A stretch of DNA of 14,858 bases from Haloarculaceae archaeon (lineage in GTDB: Archaea; Halobacteriota; Halobacteria; Halobacteriales; Haloarculaceae), in contig JAHENO010000117.1 of the NCBI GenBank assembly GCA_018609945.1, forward strand, positions 1-14,858, read 5' to 3'. Numbering within the stretch: position 1 is the stretch's first letter; every line of letters starts with the position of its first letter. Below the pieces are notes generated by a model that did no database searches, had not been told where the DNA came from, and was given only the letters and a program-made list of their open reading frames with translations. Shown piece by piece: positions 1 through 6,375 of this stretch. The position numbers and the translations under genes are program-made.

Positions 1-68
1 AAGTCCAGGCGTGCCTGGGGGTCGTCCCGGAGGTCGTCGAGCGGAATCTCGCGGGTGGGTTCGACCAT
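1..68 (-). CDS. Partial gene after livF, 5' end only, product unknown
   Basis: Only the first 22 codons are inside the window. Reading leftwards from the ATG at 68-66 gives a short acidic start, MVEPTREIPLDDLRDDPQAR, followed by LD. The ATG lies 3 nt beyond the livF stop, so the gene is very probably the last or a further member of the same transport operon. Too little protein is visible to name a family. The tight spacing to livF is the only evidence, besides an uninterrupted frame, that this is a real gene. Confidence 0.5.
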   Translation of the reverse strand, partial: MVEPTREIPLDDLRDDPQARLD

Positions 69-71
69 CGA

Positions 72-827
72 TCAGACCCCCAGGTACCGCTGGCGGATCT
101 CCTCGTCCGCTTCGAGTTCTTCGGAGGGCCCCTCGAAGACGACCTCGCCCTGGTCGATCACGTAACACCGGTCGGAGATAGCCATCGCCGCGATGGCGTT
201 CTGTTCGATGAGGAGGATGGTCGTCCCCTCGTCGTTGATGCGCCCGATAGCGTCCTCCACGTCGTTGACGATCTGCGGGGCCAGCCCCTCGTAGGGTTCG
301 TCGAGCATCAGCAGGTCCGGCCCCTGCCGGAGCGCACGCGCGATGGCGAGCATCTGCTGTTCGCCCCCGGAGAGGGTGCCGGCGAGCTGGTCGCGGCGCT
401 CGTCCAGGCGCGGGAACGCCTCGTAGATGACGTCCACGTCGACCGTCTCGGCCGGCTCCCCGATGTTGCGGCCGATCAGGTTCGACCTGTTCCGCGAGAC
501 CTCCGCCATGCGGAGGTTCTCCGCGACGGTGAGGTTCGAGAACACCCGGCGTTCCTCGGGCACGAGCCCGATCCCGCCGATCGAGCGGTCGTCGACCGGG
601 ACGTCGGTGACGTCCCGACCGCGAAAGCGGATCGTTCCGCTCCGGACGTCCGGCGGGCTCGCGCCTGCGATGCTCCGGACCGTCGTCGTCTTGCCGGCGC
701 CGTTGCGCCCCAGCAGCGCACAGATCTCGCCCGGCTGGACCTCCAGTGAGAGGCCCCGGAGGATGTGGCTCTCTCCGTAGTAGGCGTCGATGTCCTCGAC
801 GGCGAGCAGGGTGCCGTTGTCGCTCAT
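72..827 (-). CDS. livF: HAAT-family ABC transporter ATP-binding protein LivF
   Basis: One of the two cytoplasmic ATPases that drive import through the LivH/LivM pore. The 251-residue protein has the full set of ABC motifs: Walker A GRNGAGKT at residues 40-47, the LivF-type VPEERRVFSNLTVAENL region at about 89-105, signature LSGGE at 152-156 and Walker B LLMLDEP at 172-178. The switch position reads LIEQN (206-210), with Gln where most ABC ATPases have His, as is usual in LivF. Length matches the family (about 235-250). The ATG at 827 overlaps the livG stop by 4 nt (ATGA), with a GGAG just upstream. It is distinguished from LivG by the EQN switch and the VPEERR segment. The transported substrate cannot be read from this subunit. 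Confidence 0.93.
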   Translation of the reverse strand: MSDNGTLLAVEDIDAYYGESHILRGLSLEVQPGEICALLGRNGAGKTTTVRSIAGASPPDVRSGTIRFRGRDVTDVPVDDRSIGGIGLVPEERRVFSNLTVAENLRMAEVSRNRSNLIGRNIGEPAETVDVDVIYEAFPRLDERRDQLAGTLSGGEQQMLAIARALRQGPDLLMLDEPYEGLAPQIVNDVEDAIGRINDEGTTILLIEQNAIAAMAISDRCYVIDQGEVVFEGPSEELEADEEIRQRYLGV

Positions 828-1582
828 ATCTCCGCACCCCCGAGGTAGGCTTCTTGGACCTGCTCGTCGCCGCGGATCTCCTCGGGTGCGGCGTTCGCGA
901 TGATCGACCCCCGGTGGAGGACAGCGATCTTGTCGGAGACCCGGAAGATGACCTCCATGTCGTGTTCGACCAGCACGATCGTCAGTCCCAGCTCCTCCTG
1001 GAGGTTCTCGATGAGGTCGACCGTCTGTCTGGTCTCCTCCGGGGACATCCCCGCCGTGGGTTCGTCCATGAACAGCAGCTCCGGCTCCGAGGCGAGCGCG
1101 ATCGCGATTTCCAGGCGGCGCTTGTCCCCGTACGGGAGGTTCTGTGCCTGGATGTTGCGATCGTCCCAGAGGTCGACCGAGCGGAGCATCCGTTCGGTGG
1201 TCTCCTGAACCGCATCGTAGCTCTCGCGGCGCTTGAGGAAGTTGAACCGGAAGGAGCCGTGTTCGGCGCCGAAGGCGGCGATCTGGACGTTCTCCGCGAC
1301 CGACATCCTCGGGAAGATCGAGGCAGTCTGGAACGACTTTGAGATGCCCTGCTGGACGATCTCATGGGGATCCTGACCGGTGATGTCGTCGCCGTTGAAC
1401 TGGACGGATCCGCTGGTGGGGTCAAGGAGCCCGGAGACACAGTTGATAAACGTCGTCTTGCCGGCGCCGTTGGGGCCGATGATCGCCTGGACGGTGCCCC
1501 TCTCGATCGACAGCGAGACGCCATCGACAGCGGTGAGGCCGCCGAACTGCTTGACGAGGTCGGTGGTCTGCAGAAGACTCAT
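824..1582 (-). CDS. livG: HAAT-family ABC transporter ATP-binding protein LivG
   Basis: The second ATPase of the importer, expected to pair with LivF under the LivH/LivM membrane dimer. The 252-residue protein shows Walker A GPNGAGKT at 36-43, the Q-loop Gln in KSFQTASIF at about 85, an LPYGDKR signature at 149-155 (LivG proteins typically have LSYG instead of LSGG), Walker B LLFMDEP at 169-175 and the switch His in LVEHDME at 207. It overlaps livM upstream and livF downstream by 4 nt each. A perfect GGAGGTGA Shine-Dalgarno sits 6 nt before the ATG at 1582, which fixes the start and shows that translation restarts inside the operon. Confidence 0.94.
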   Translation of the reverse strand: MSLLQTTDLVKQFGGLTAVDGVSLSIERGTVQAIIGPNGAGKTTFINCVSGLLDPTSGSVQFNGDDITGQDPHEIVQQGISKSFQTASIFPRMSVAENVQIAAFGAEHGSFRFNFLKRRESYDAVQETTERMLRSVDLWDDRNIQAQNLPYGDKRRLEIAIALASEPELLFMDEPTAGMSPEETRQTVDLIENLQEELGLTIVLVEHDMEVIFRVSDKIAVLHRGSIIANAAPEEIRGDEQVQEAYLGGAEI

Positions 1583-2688
1583 CCCTGTTCACCTCCCCGG
1601 TTGCGGACTCTGTCGACAATCCAGATGACCGCGTCGCGCATCCCGGGATAGATCCCCTTCGGGAACGCCCAGATGATGACGACGAAGACGCCACCGAGGA
1701 CGATCCGCCATAGCGAACCGATAGAGCCGATAACCGGCAGGCTCACACCCGAGATGACGTTCGCGACGTACTCGAATATGAACGCCCCGAAGACCGGCCC
1801 GACGAGCGAGCCGGCCCCGCCCAGGACGGTCATGATGACGAAGTCACCCGACTGGATCCAGTAGTAGGCGGTATTGGGATGGATGTAAGACTCGTGGATT
1901 ATAAAGAGCGCGCCGCCGGCGCCGGCGAACACCGCGGAGATGATGAAGGCCATCAGCTTGTACCGGGAGACATCGAGCCCAACGAACGAGACCCGCTGCT
2001 GATTCTGGCCGAGCGCTTCGAAGATGAGCCCATACGGCGAGTTGAGGATGCGGTTGGCGGTCCAGAGCGCCACGATTGCGAGAGTCGCAATCATCAGGTA
2101 CTCCCAGGTATACACCGAGAGGAATTCGATGCCCCCGACGACCGGGGCGCCGAGTTCGAACGTGCCGAGCAGTTGCCCAGTCTGGACGCTGGAGAACCCG
2201 TCGTCGCCGTTCGTGAGCCAGGCGCCGGGACCGAGCGCCCAGAAGTAGAGCATCTGCCCGAACGTGAGCGTAATGACCGCGAAGTAGACGCCCGTCCGAC
2301 GGATAGAGATCCACCCGATGGGCCAGGCGATCAGCGTGGCGACGACTGTCCCGGCCAGAATCATCACGAGGGGACTTCCGGTGGTTCCGCTCACGACGCC
2401 CGCAACGTAGGCGCCCGTCCCGAAGAATGCTGCGTGCCCGAACGACAGCATCCCCGTGTATCCGAGCAGGAGATTGTACCCGATGACGACGATCCCGTAG
2501 ATGATTATCAGGGAAGGGAGGCCGGAGTACCCGCCGACGGCGATGTCTATGACTTCCCCGACCATGCCGAACACATCGATGAGAACCCACGGGAGCAGGA
2601 AGAGCGCGACTGCGTTGCCGGCGATCAGGACGGAATCGCTGATGTCTATGCCGCCGACGGTGCCGCCTTCCTCCGCTTCGGTGCTCAT
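1579..2688 (-). CDS. livM: HAAT-family ABC transporter permease LivM
   Basis: Membrane permease forming the import channel with LivH. From the ATG at 2688 it is 369 residues, mostly hydrophobic, with a short acidic cytoplasmic N-terminus (MSTEAEEGG) and roughly nine to ten membrane segments. Family hallmarks are YTGMLSFGHAAFFGTGAY in the first third, the ITLTFGQM segment, and GGAGSLVGPVFGAF from residue 290. The same frame stays open to 3141, but that extension is Arg-rich and lies within livH. The ATG at 2688 overlaps the livH stop by 4 nt and has GGAGGTG 5 nt upstream, so the shorter start is right. The conserved GGAGS..G motif is shared with LivH, reflecting their common ancestry. Confidence 0.93.
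   Translation of the reverse strand: MSTEAEEGGTVGGIDISDSVLIAGNAVALFLLPWVLIDVFGMVGEVIDIAVGGYSGLPSLIIIYGIVVIGYNLLLGYTGMLSFGHAAFFGTGAYVAGVVSGTTGSPLVMILAGTVVATLIAWPIGWISIRRTGVYFAVITLTFGQMLYFWALGPGAWLTNGDDGFSSVQTGQLLGTFELGAPVVGGIEFLSVYTWEYLMIATLAIVALWTANRILNSPYGLIFEALGQNQQRVSFVGLDVSRYKLMAFIISAVFAGAGGALFIIHESYIHPNTAYYWIQSGDFVIMTVLGGAGSLVGPVFGAFIFEYVANVISGVSLPVIGSIGSLWRIVLGGVFVVIIWAFPKGIYPGMRDAVIWIVDRVRNRGGEQG
1589..1596 (-). promoter_or_regulatory. Shine-Dalgarno of livG
   Basis: GGAGGTGA on the minus strand, 6 nt from the livG ATG and embedded in the end of livM. It is a perfect match to the haloarchaeal anti-SD and confirms the overlapping start. Confidence 0.85.
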
Positions 2689-3638
2689 TCCTCCACCTCC
2701 ACCGAGCCAAAGACACCCTGTGGCCGGACCACCAACACAAGGGCCACGAGCGCGTACATGGCGATCTGTCCCCACTGGGAGAAGGTCTGCTGGAAGCCAG
2801 CCAGCACCGTCCCGAGGATGACACCGCCGACGATCGCACCCCGTATCGATCCGGCCCCGCCGACGACGAGTACGAGGAACGCCGGAACCAGCGCCCGCTG
2901 GGTCCCGATCTGGGGCCGGACGGTCTCGAAGGTGGCCCCTATGAGGCCAGCGAAGGCGGCCAGCGCGGCTCCCAGCCCGAACACGAGGGCGTACGAGCGA
3001 CCGATCCTGATCCCCAGCAGGCTCACCATCTCCGAGTCGAGCGTGCCGGCTTTGACGATCATACCCCAGTCGGTCTTCTCCATGAACAGCCACGTGAGGC
3101 CGATCACGATGAAGGCGATCAGGATGATGATGAGCCGCCACCGCGGGAACGCCCCGACGATGGGCAACTGGATCGGGCCCGATACCTGGAGTCCGAACAG
3201 CGTGTCCGGAGACGTCGACTGGAACGTGTTGCCGCCGATGACCTGCTTGACGAGTTCCTCGACGACCAGCGCCAGCCCGAACGTGACCAGCAACTGGTCC
3301 GTGTGTGGTCGCTTGTAGAACGGTTTGGCGACGTACCGTTCCATCAGTACCCCGACGATGAACCCGATGGTCGGGACGATGACGAGTGCCGCGAGGAATC
3401 CCCAGCCGAGACCGAGTTCCGTGAACCCGTAATCCTGCAGGATCCCGGTCCGTAACGTGACCACGCGCATGGTCAACATCCCCGCGTACGCGCCGATCAG
3501 ATACAGCGCCCCGTGGGCCAGGTTGAGGAAGTTCATCGTCCCCAGGATGATGGTCAGCCCGATCCCGAGCAAGGCGAAAATCGCCCCGAGCTGGAGCCCG
3601 TTGAGGAGGATCGAAAACAGCTCTTGTACTGCGCTCAT
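2685..3638 (-). CDS. livH: HAAT-family ABC transporter permease LivH
   Basis: The other channel subunit. The 317-residue membrane protein has about eight hydrophobic segments. It carries the LivH fingerprint GTMNFLNLAHGALYLIGAY at about residues 33-51, GGAGSIRGAIVGG from 260 and the C-terminal RPQGVFG at 306-312. Length is slightly above bacterial LivH (about 300). It is the first gene of the tightly packed livHMGF block. The upstream gap of 99 nt to the binding-protein gene contains a T-rich terminator-like site and a weak TATA-like ATCTATGC about 27 nt before the ATG, so livH may have its own leaderless promoter in addition to read-through. Confidence 0.93.
   Translation of the reverse strand: MSAVQELFSILLNGLQLGAIFALLGIGLTIILGTMNFLNLAHGALYLIGAYAGMLTMRVVTLRTGILQDYGFTELGLGWGFLAALVIVPTIGFIVGVLMERYVAKPFYKRPHTDQLLVTFGLALVVEELVKQVIGGNTFQSTSPDTLFGLQVSGPIQLPIVGAFPRWRLIIILIAFIVIGLTWLFMEKTDWGMIVKAGTLDSEMVSLLGIRIGRSYALVFGLGAALAAFAGLIGATFETVRPQIGTQRALVPAFLVLVVGGAGSIRGAIVGGVILGTVLAGFQQTFSQWGQIAMYALVALVLVVRPQGVFGSVEVEE
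2694..2700 (-). promoter_or_regulatory. Shine-Dalgarno of livM
   Basis: GGAGGTG on the minus strand, 5 nt upstream of the ATG at 2688 and inside the end of livH. It decides the livM start against a longer open frame. Confidence 0.8.
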
Positions 3639-3660
3639 GTGTGTTCGTGTGGTCCTGTTT

Positions 3661-3670
3661 GCATAGATGT
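3661..3670 (-). promoter_or_regulatory. Possible weak TATA box of livHMGF
   Basis: ACATCTATGC on the minus strand, centred about 27 nt before the livH ATG, the spacing expected for a leaderless archaeal transcript. The match to the TATA consensus is poor, so this is tentative. It would give the permease and ATPase genes their own transcript apart from the binding-protein gene. Confidence 0.3.
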
Positions 3671-3704
3671 TCGATCGTCGTTCGAGTATCGTGTCTGCCT
3701 CTGT

Positions 3705-3720
3705 GATTAAAAAAGGCGGT
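3705..3720 (-). terminator. T-rich terminator-like site after the binding-protein gene
   Basis: On the minus strand the sequence right after the binding-protein stop reads ACCGCCTTTTTTAATCAC: a short GC stretch followed by six T residues (3714-3709). Archaeal RNA polymerase terminates mainly at oligo-T without needing a hairpin. The position between the binding-protein gene and livH suggests partial termination that would let the binding protein be made in excess of the permease. This role is inferred. Confidence 0.5.
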
Positions 3721-3737
3721 GCTAAACTCGGGCGTCG

Positions 3738-5165
3738 CTACTCGTCCCCGTACTCCCCGAGTTCACACTCTGCAGCGAGACCCTCGTCGCAGGCGTAGCC
3801 CAGCTGGTCGCGGCTGGTCTGGTCGACGACTTCCAGCAGCCGCTGGTCGGTCTGGTCGCTCTCGGGGAGGCCGCGCACAACGAGTACGTCGCGCTGTGCC
3901 TGGTGATCGCAGGCCCGCATCGTCTCCTCGCCCAGTCCGGCCATGCTGAACTCCCAGTCTTCGAGTTCGCGGATGACCTCCGGTGGGTAGAACGTTCCCG
4001 CACGCTCGGCGGCCGCGGAGTACTGCATCGTCACCGTGTAGGCCAGCCGGGCCGCGTAGGATGGCACCTTGTCGTACTCATCCTGGAACGCCTGTGTGAA
4101 CGCCTGGGAGACCTCGTCTTCGAGTTGCCAGGACCAGTCGGCGGTCCCGAAGATACCTTCGATGCTGTCCGAGGCCGCCTGGGCCATCAGGCGGTTGTAC
4201 AGCGGCACGACGATCTCCATGTCCTCGTCGAGGCCGGCGTCCCGGGCCTGGGGCAGGGAGTTCGCGGCGTCGAGCCCGTAGTGGTTGAGCACCAGGACGT
4301 CTGCCTCATCGCGGGGCACGTCCGCCAGGTACGACGAGTAGTCCGACGTGCCGAGCGGCGTCGGAACGGATTGGATCTGTGACCAGTTCGAGACCTCGGT
4401 GAAGAACTGGTTCATCGACGCCTGCTGGGTCTGGCCCCACGAGTAGTCGGCATAGAGCTGGTAGAAGTTCAGCCCTTCACCGTACTCCTCGGCCAGGACC
4501 GGCGCCAGCGCCTGCCCGGTCATGAAGGCATTGAACATCTCCCGGAAGCTGTACCGAACACACTCCGGCCCGGTCGTGTCGTTGGAGTGTGTCAGACAGC
4601 ACATGAACATGACCTTCTCTTGCTGCCCGAGTTGCTGCTGTGCGATGGCCGTCGCCGAGGAGGAGCCACCGGTACCCATGATGATGCCGTCCCGGTCGAT
4701 CATCCGCGAGAGCGACTGCCGGGCCTGGTCCGGGTCCGTTGCCGTGTCCCCCTCTACCGAGACGACCTCCCTGCCGAGCACGCCGTCGCCCGAGAGGTCG
4801 TCCCACATGTCGACCCAGCCGCCGCCGTTGTTGAGGTGCTTCTGGGCGAGCCGGTAGGCACGCAATTCGTCGTCACCCTCCTGGGAGTACGAGCCCGACT
4901 GGGGCACGTTGAATCCGTAGACGACCTCGTCTTCGCCGACGGGGTAGTTCCCCAGTGCTGGATAGTCGTCGCCGCCGTCGCCGCCACCACCACCGTCACC
5001 GCCGTCGCCGCCGTCGCCGCCATCACCGCCGTCGCCGCCGTCGCCGCCATCACCGCCGTCGCCGCCGTCGCCGCCACCACCACAGCCGGCGAGGGCGATC
5101 ATTCCGCCTGCACCGAGTCCTTTCAAAACGTTACGTCGGTCGAGTGTCGAGTCACGTCGCGTCAT
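3738..5165 (-). CDS. Tat-exported substrate-binding lipoprotein of the HAAT/Liv importer (Peripla_BP_6 type)
   Basis: Extracellular solute-binding protein that delivers ligand to LivHMGF. From the ATG at 5165 it is 475 residues. The N-terminus has a twin-arginine signal (DRRNVLKGLG, Arg10-Arg11), a short hydrophobic core and a lipobox ALAGC with Cys28 as the lipid-anchored residue. Then comes a low-complexity Gly/Asp linker (about residues 29-67) and a type I periplasmic-binding fold running from VVYGFNVPQSGSYSQEG to near the C-terminus, with ACDHQ at 418-422. Five or more Cys residues occur in the mature domain (CC, EC, ACDHQ, YACDE, EC), which may form disulfides. The frame continues open to 5363, but the extra 66 residues are Arg/Pro-rich and would bury the signal, so the ATG is preferred. 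No Shine-Dalgarno precedes it. The ligand is uncertain: amino acid, amide or short-chain acid are all possible for this family. Confidence 0.9.
   Translation of the reverse strand: MTRRDSTLDRRNVLKGLGAGGMIALAGCGGGGDGGDGGDGGDGGDGGDGGDGGDGGDGGGGGDGGDDYPALGNYPVGEDEVVYGFNVPQSGSYSQEGDDELRAYRLAQKHLNNGGGWVDMWDDLSGDGVLGREVVSVEGDTATDPDQARQSLSRMIDRDGIIMGTGGSSSATAIAQQQLGQQEKVMFMCCLTHSNDTTGPECVRYSFREMFNAFMTGQALAPVLAEEYGEGLNFYQLYADYSWGQTQQASMNQFFTEVSNWSQIQSVPTPLGTSDYSSYLADVPRDEADVLVLNHYGLDAANSLPQARDAGLDEDMEIVVPLYNRLMAQAASDSIEGIFGTADWSWQLEDEVSQAFTQAFQDEYDKVPSYAARLAYTVTMQYSAAAERAGTFYPPEVIRELEDWEFSMAGLGEETMRACDHQAQRDVLVVRGLPESDQTDQRLLEVVDQTSRDQLGYACDEGLAAECELGEYGDE
4965..5081 (-). repeat. In-frame Gly-Gly-Asp tandem repeat (9-nt unit in a 27-nt higher-order unit)
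   Basis: Codes for residues 29-67 of the binding lipoprotein: nine Asp residues spaced by Gly pairs, then GGGGG and a last DGGDD. At the DNA level the 9-nt unit is usually GGCGGCGAC, but two of the Asp codons are GAT followed by GGC or GGT variants, spaced 27 nt apart. This shows that a 27-nt block was itself duplicated. Such tracts change length by slippage or unequal recombination. The peptide is a flexible, negatively charged spacer between the membrane lipid and the binding domain, which suits a high-salt cell surface. Confidence 0.88.
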
Positions 5166-5383
5166 AGTTAGTATGAGTATCGCTGATCGTCGAGAAGCTG
5201 GACGACAACGCTCGCCCGGTCGCGTATCGCCCATGGCTCCGGGCGGTCGTCGTAGCCACCGCGTCGGCCCGCAGTCTGCCCGGCGGACGACGCTGCCGAC
5301 ACCTCCGAACGCTGGCCCGCCGGGAAAACGACCCGTCCAGCCTCCTCGTGATCCATGCAGCAAGCATGAACAGTGAAGACTGC

Positions 5384-5416
5384 CTAATAAGGTTACCGTC
5401 TAACTATCATAATAAA
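5384..5416 (-). promoter_or_regulatory. Candidate TATA boxes of the importer operon
   Basis: Two TATA-like elements lie on the minus strand: TTTATTAT at 5416-5409 and CTTATTAG at 5391-5384. Using the usual 25-27 nt spacing, initiation would fall near 5386 or 5361, which leaves a leader of about 195-220 nt before the ATG at 5165. No better TATA box is visible closer to the gene. Confidence 0.5.
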
Positions 5417-5506
5417 CCGTGTGCTGCGCCGGACGGGTGCCTTCGAGGGAATACGGACCAGTCCGCGCTTCGAGAGGCCGGTGAGCACTCTCCCGTCGTA
5501 GCGGTA

Positions 5507-5514
5507 CTTATTAG
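5507..5514 (+). promoter_or_regulatory. TATA box of uspA, leaderless spacing
   Basis: CTTATTAG centred about 28 nt upstream of the uspA ATG. With normal archaeal spacing transcription would begin at or within a couple of bases of the ATG, so the mRNA is probably leaderless, consistent with the lack of a Shine-Dalgarno. The same 8-mer occurs on the opposite strand at 5391-5384. Confidence 0.6.
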
Positions 5515-5538
5515 TGCGCTGTCGGCGAAAATCCGCAC

Positions 5539-5943
5539 ATGAAGCACGTACTCCTCGGGATCGACGAGAGCGAGGACCGGGCGATCAAACTGGCCGAGAC
5601 CGTCGCCGGCCTCTTCGACGACGAGTCGCTCCGTGCACACCTGTTGCACGATTTCGTCGACAACCCGGAGGGGGCGTCGGTGACCCAGGTCGGTGCGGTC
5701 CGGCGCGCCGAGGAGATACTGGAAGAGGCCGGCGTCGAGGTGGAGTTGCACGAAGGCAGCGGTCACCCCGCCGACTCGATCATCGACACGGCCGAGGAAC
5801 TCGACGTCGACGCCATCTGTGTCGCCGGACGCAAGCGCTCGCCGACGGGGAAACTCCTGTTCGGCAGCGTTTCCCAGGAGGTCATCCTCGGGACCGAACG
5901 TCCGGTGCTCGTCTGCAGCGTCGGTGAAAACGGCGAGAGGTAG
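5539..5943 (+). CDS. Universal stress protein, UspA family
   Basis: A single-domain Usp of 134 residues, the normal length. The first strand ends in GIDESEDR (Asp9 at the usual nucleotide-contact position). The nucleotide-binding signature lies near the C-terminus as AGRKRSPTGKLLFGSVSQ (residues 96-113), and the last strand is RPVLVCS. The G-2X-G-9X-G(S/T) motif is imperfect: the second Gly is Arg100 and the spacing to Gly109-Ser110 is one residue short. To my knowledge this is a common haloarchaeal form. ATP binding is therefore likely but not certain. It is transcribed alone, divergent from the importer and convergent with acs. The cytoplasmic role in stress is assigned by family only. Confidence 0.9.
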   Translation: MKHVLLGIDESEDRAIKLAETVAGLFDDESLRAHLLHDFVDNPEGASVTQVGAVRRAEEILEEAGVEVELHEGSGHPADSIIDTAEELDVDAICVAGRKRSPTGKLLFGSVSQEVILGTERPVLVCSVGENGER

Positions 5944-6107
5944 TCCCGCGGTGGAGCGCGTTCACAGCGGTCCATGCGGCGGTCAACCTCGGACAGGTGT
6001 GCAGCCGTAACTCCAACCCGACGGACACAGTGTACCCGGGGCGACCAGCTCCCAGAGGCCGTCCACCGCCGGTCGAGATGGCTGCTGACTCCCCGGTGAC
6101 CGGCGAT

Positions 6108-6120
6108 TTCGATTTTTTCG
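6108..6120 (+). terminator. T-rich terminator-like site downstream of uspA
   Basis: TTCGATTTTTTCG with six T residues at 6113-6118, about 170 nt beyond the uspA stop. It is the first clear oligo-T run on the plus strand after the gene, the usual archaeal termination signal. Confidence 0.4.
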
Positions 6121-6264
6121 CGCAAAGAGAAACCGGGACGCAGAGAGCGGCCGGCGTACTGCCGGCAGTCGCGCCCAATCCGGCCGGAGACCGGACTCCC
6201 CTGCTACTTCCAACAGAGAGAGGAGCGAGAAGGCCACGGGAGACTCCTTTGCGGAGCGGTTCGG

Positions 6265-6288
6265 AAATAGAAAACAAAGCGAAACACA
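6265..6288 (-). terminator. T-rich terminator-like site downstream of acs
   Basis: On the minus strand, about 90 nt past the acs stop, the sequence reads TTTCGCTTTGTTTTCTATTT. Several T runs with interruptions are typical of archaeal 3' ends. Confidence 0.4.
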
Positions 6289-6375
6289 CCGCGGCGCGGA
6301 ACCGGTCGTCGCCACGACCACGTCCGGGCGAATCAGGCCGGACAGTGGACCCGGCGGCCGCCGGTCGCGTCGCAG

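Larger units (their letters stand above)
5166..5538. other. Divergent intergenic region between the importer and uspA
   Basis: 373 nt. The right half (about 5380-5538) is AT-richer and carries the promoters of both flanking genes. The left half (5166-5365) is GC-rich, has no convincing TATA box and would be a roughly 200-nt 5' leader of the binding-protein mRNA. It contains an inverted repeat CGCCCGG (5213-5219) / CCGGGCG (5239-5245) with a 19-nt loop. Short open frames exist on both strands (for example 5367-5152 minus and 5173-5376 plus), but they are rich in Arg, Pro and Ser and lack acidic residues, unlike haloarchaeal proteins. I see no gene here. Confidence 0.6.
5944..6375. other. Convergent intergenic region between uspA and acs, likely bidirectional termination
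   Basis: 432 nt without a credible gene: the open frames crossing it are Arg/Ser/Pro-rich and lack an acidic bias. It holds T-rich sites in both directions: TTTTTT at 6113-6118 on the plus strand (for uspA) and a T-rich stretch at about 6267-6286 read on the minus strand (for acs). A perfect 12-nt palindrome ACTGCCGGCAGT lies at 6158-6169, and GCCGGC/GCCGGC at 6150-6155 and 6161-6166 could form a 6-bp hairpin with a 5-nt loop. No tRNA or rRNA is recognisable. Confidence 0.5.

Noticed and set aside
1879..3318. Plus-strand open frame of 479 codons opposite livM/livH
   Set aside because: Antisense of two membrane-protein genes; charged, motif-free translation.
4965..5081. Possible CRISPR-like or satellite repeat
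   Set aside because: The repeat is in frame, 9-nt periodic, without spacers, and codes for a Gly/Asp linker of a lipoprotein.
5166..5363. N-terminal extension of the binding protein from an upstream TTG
   Set aside because: It would place 66 Arg/Pro-rich residues before the Tat signal and lipobox, which need to be near the N-terminus.
5152..5367. Small minus-strand frame (71 codons) overlapping the start of the binding-protein gene, a possible leader peptide
   Set aside because: Arg/Ser/Thr-rich with few acidic residues, unlike haloarchaeal proteins, and no ribosome-binding site; most likely the leader region read by chance.
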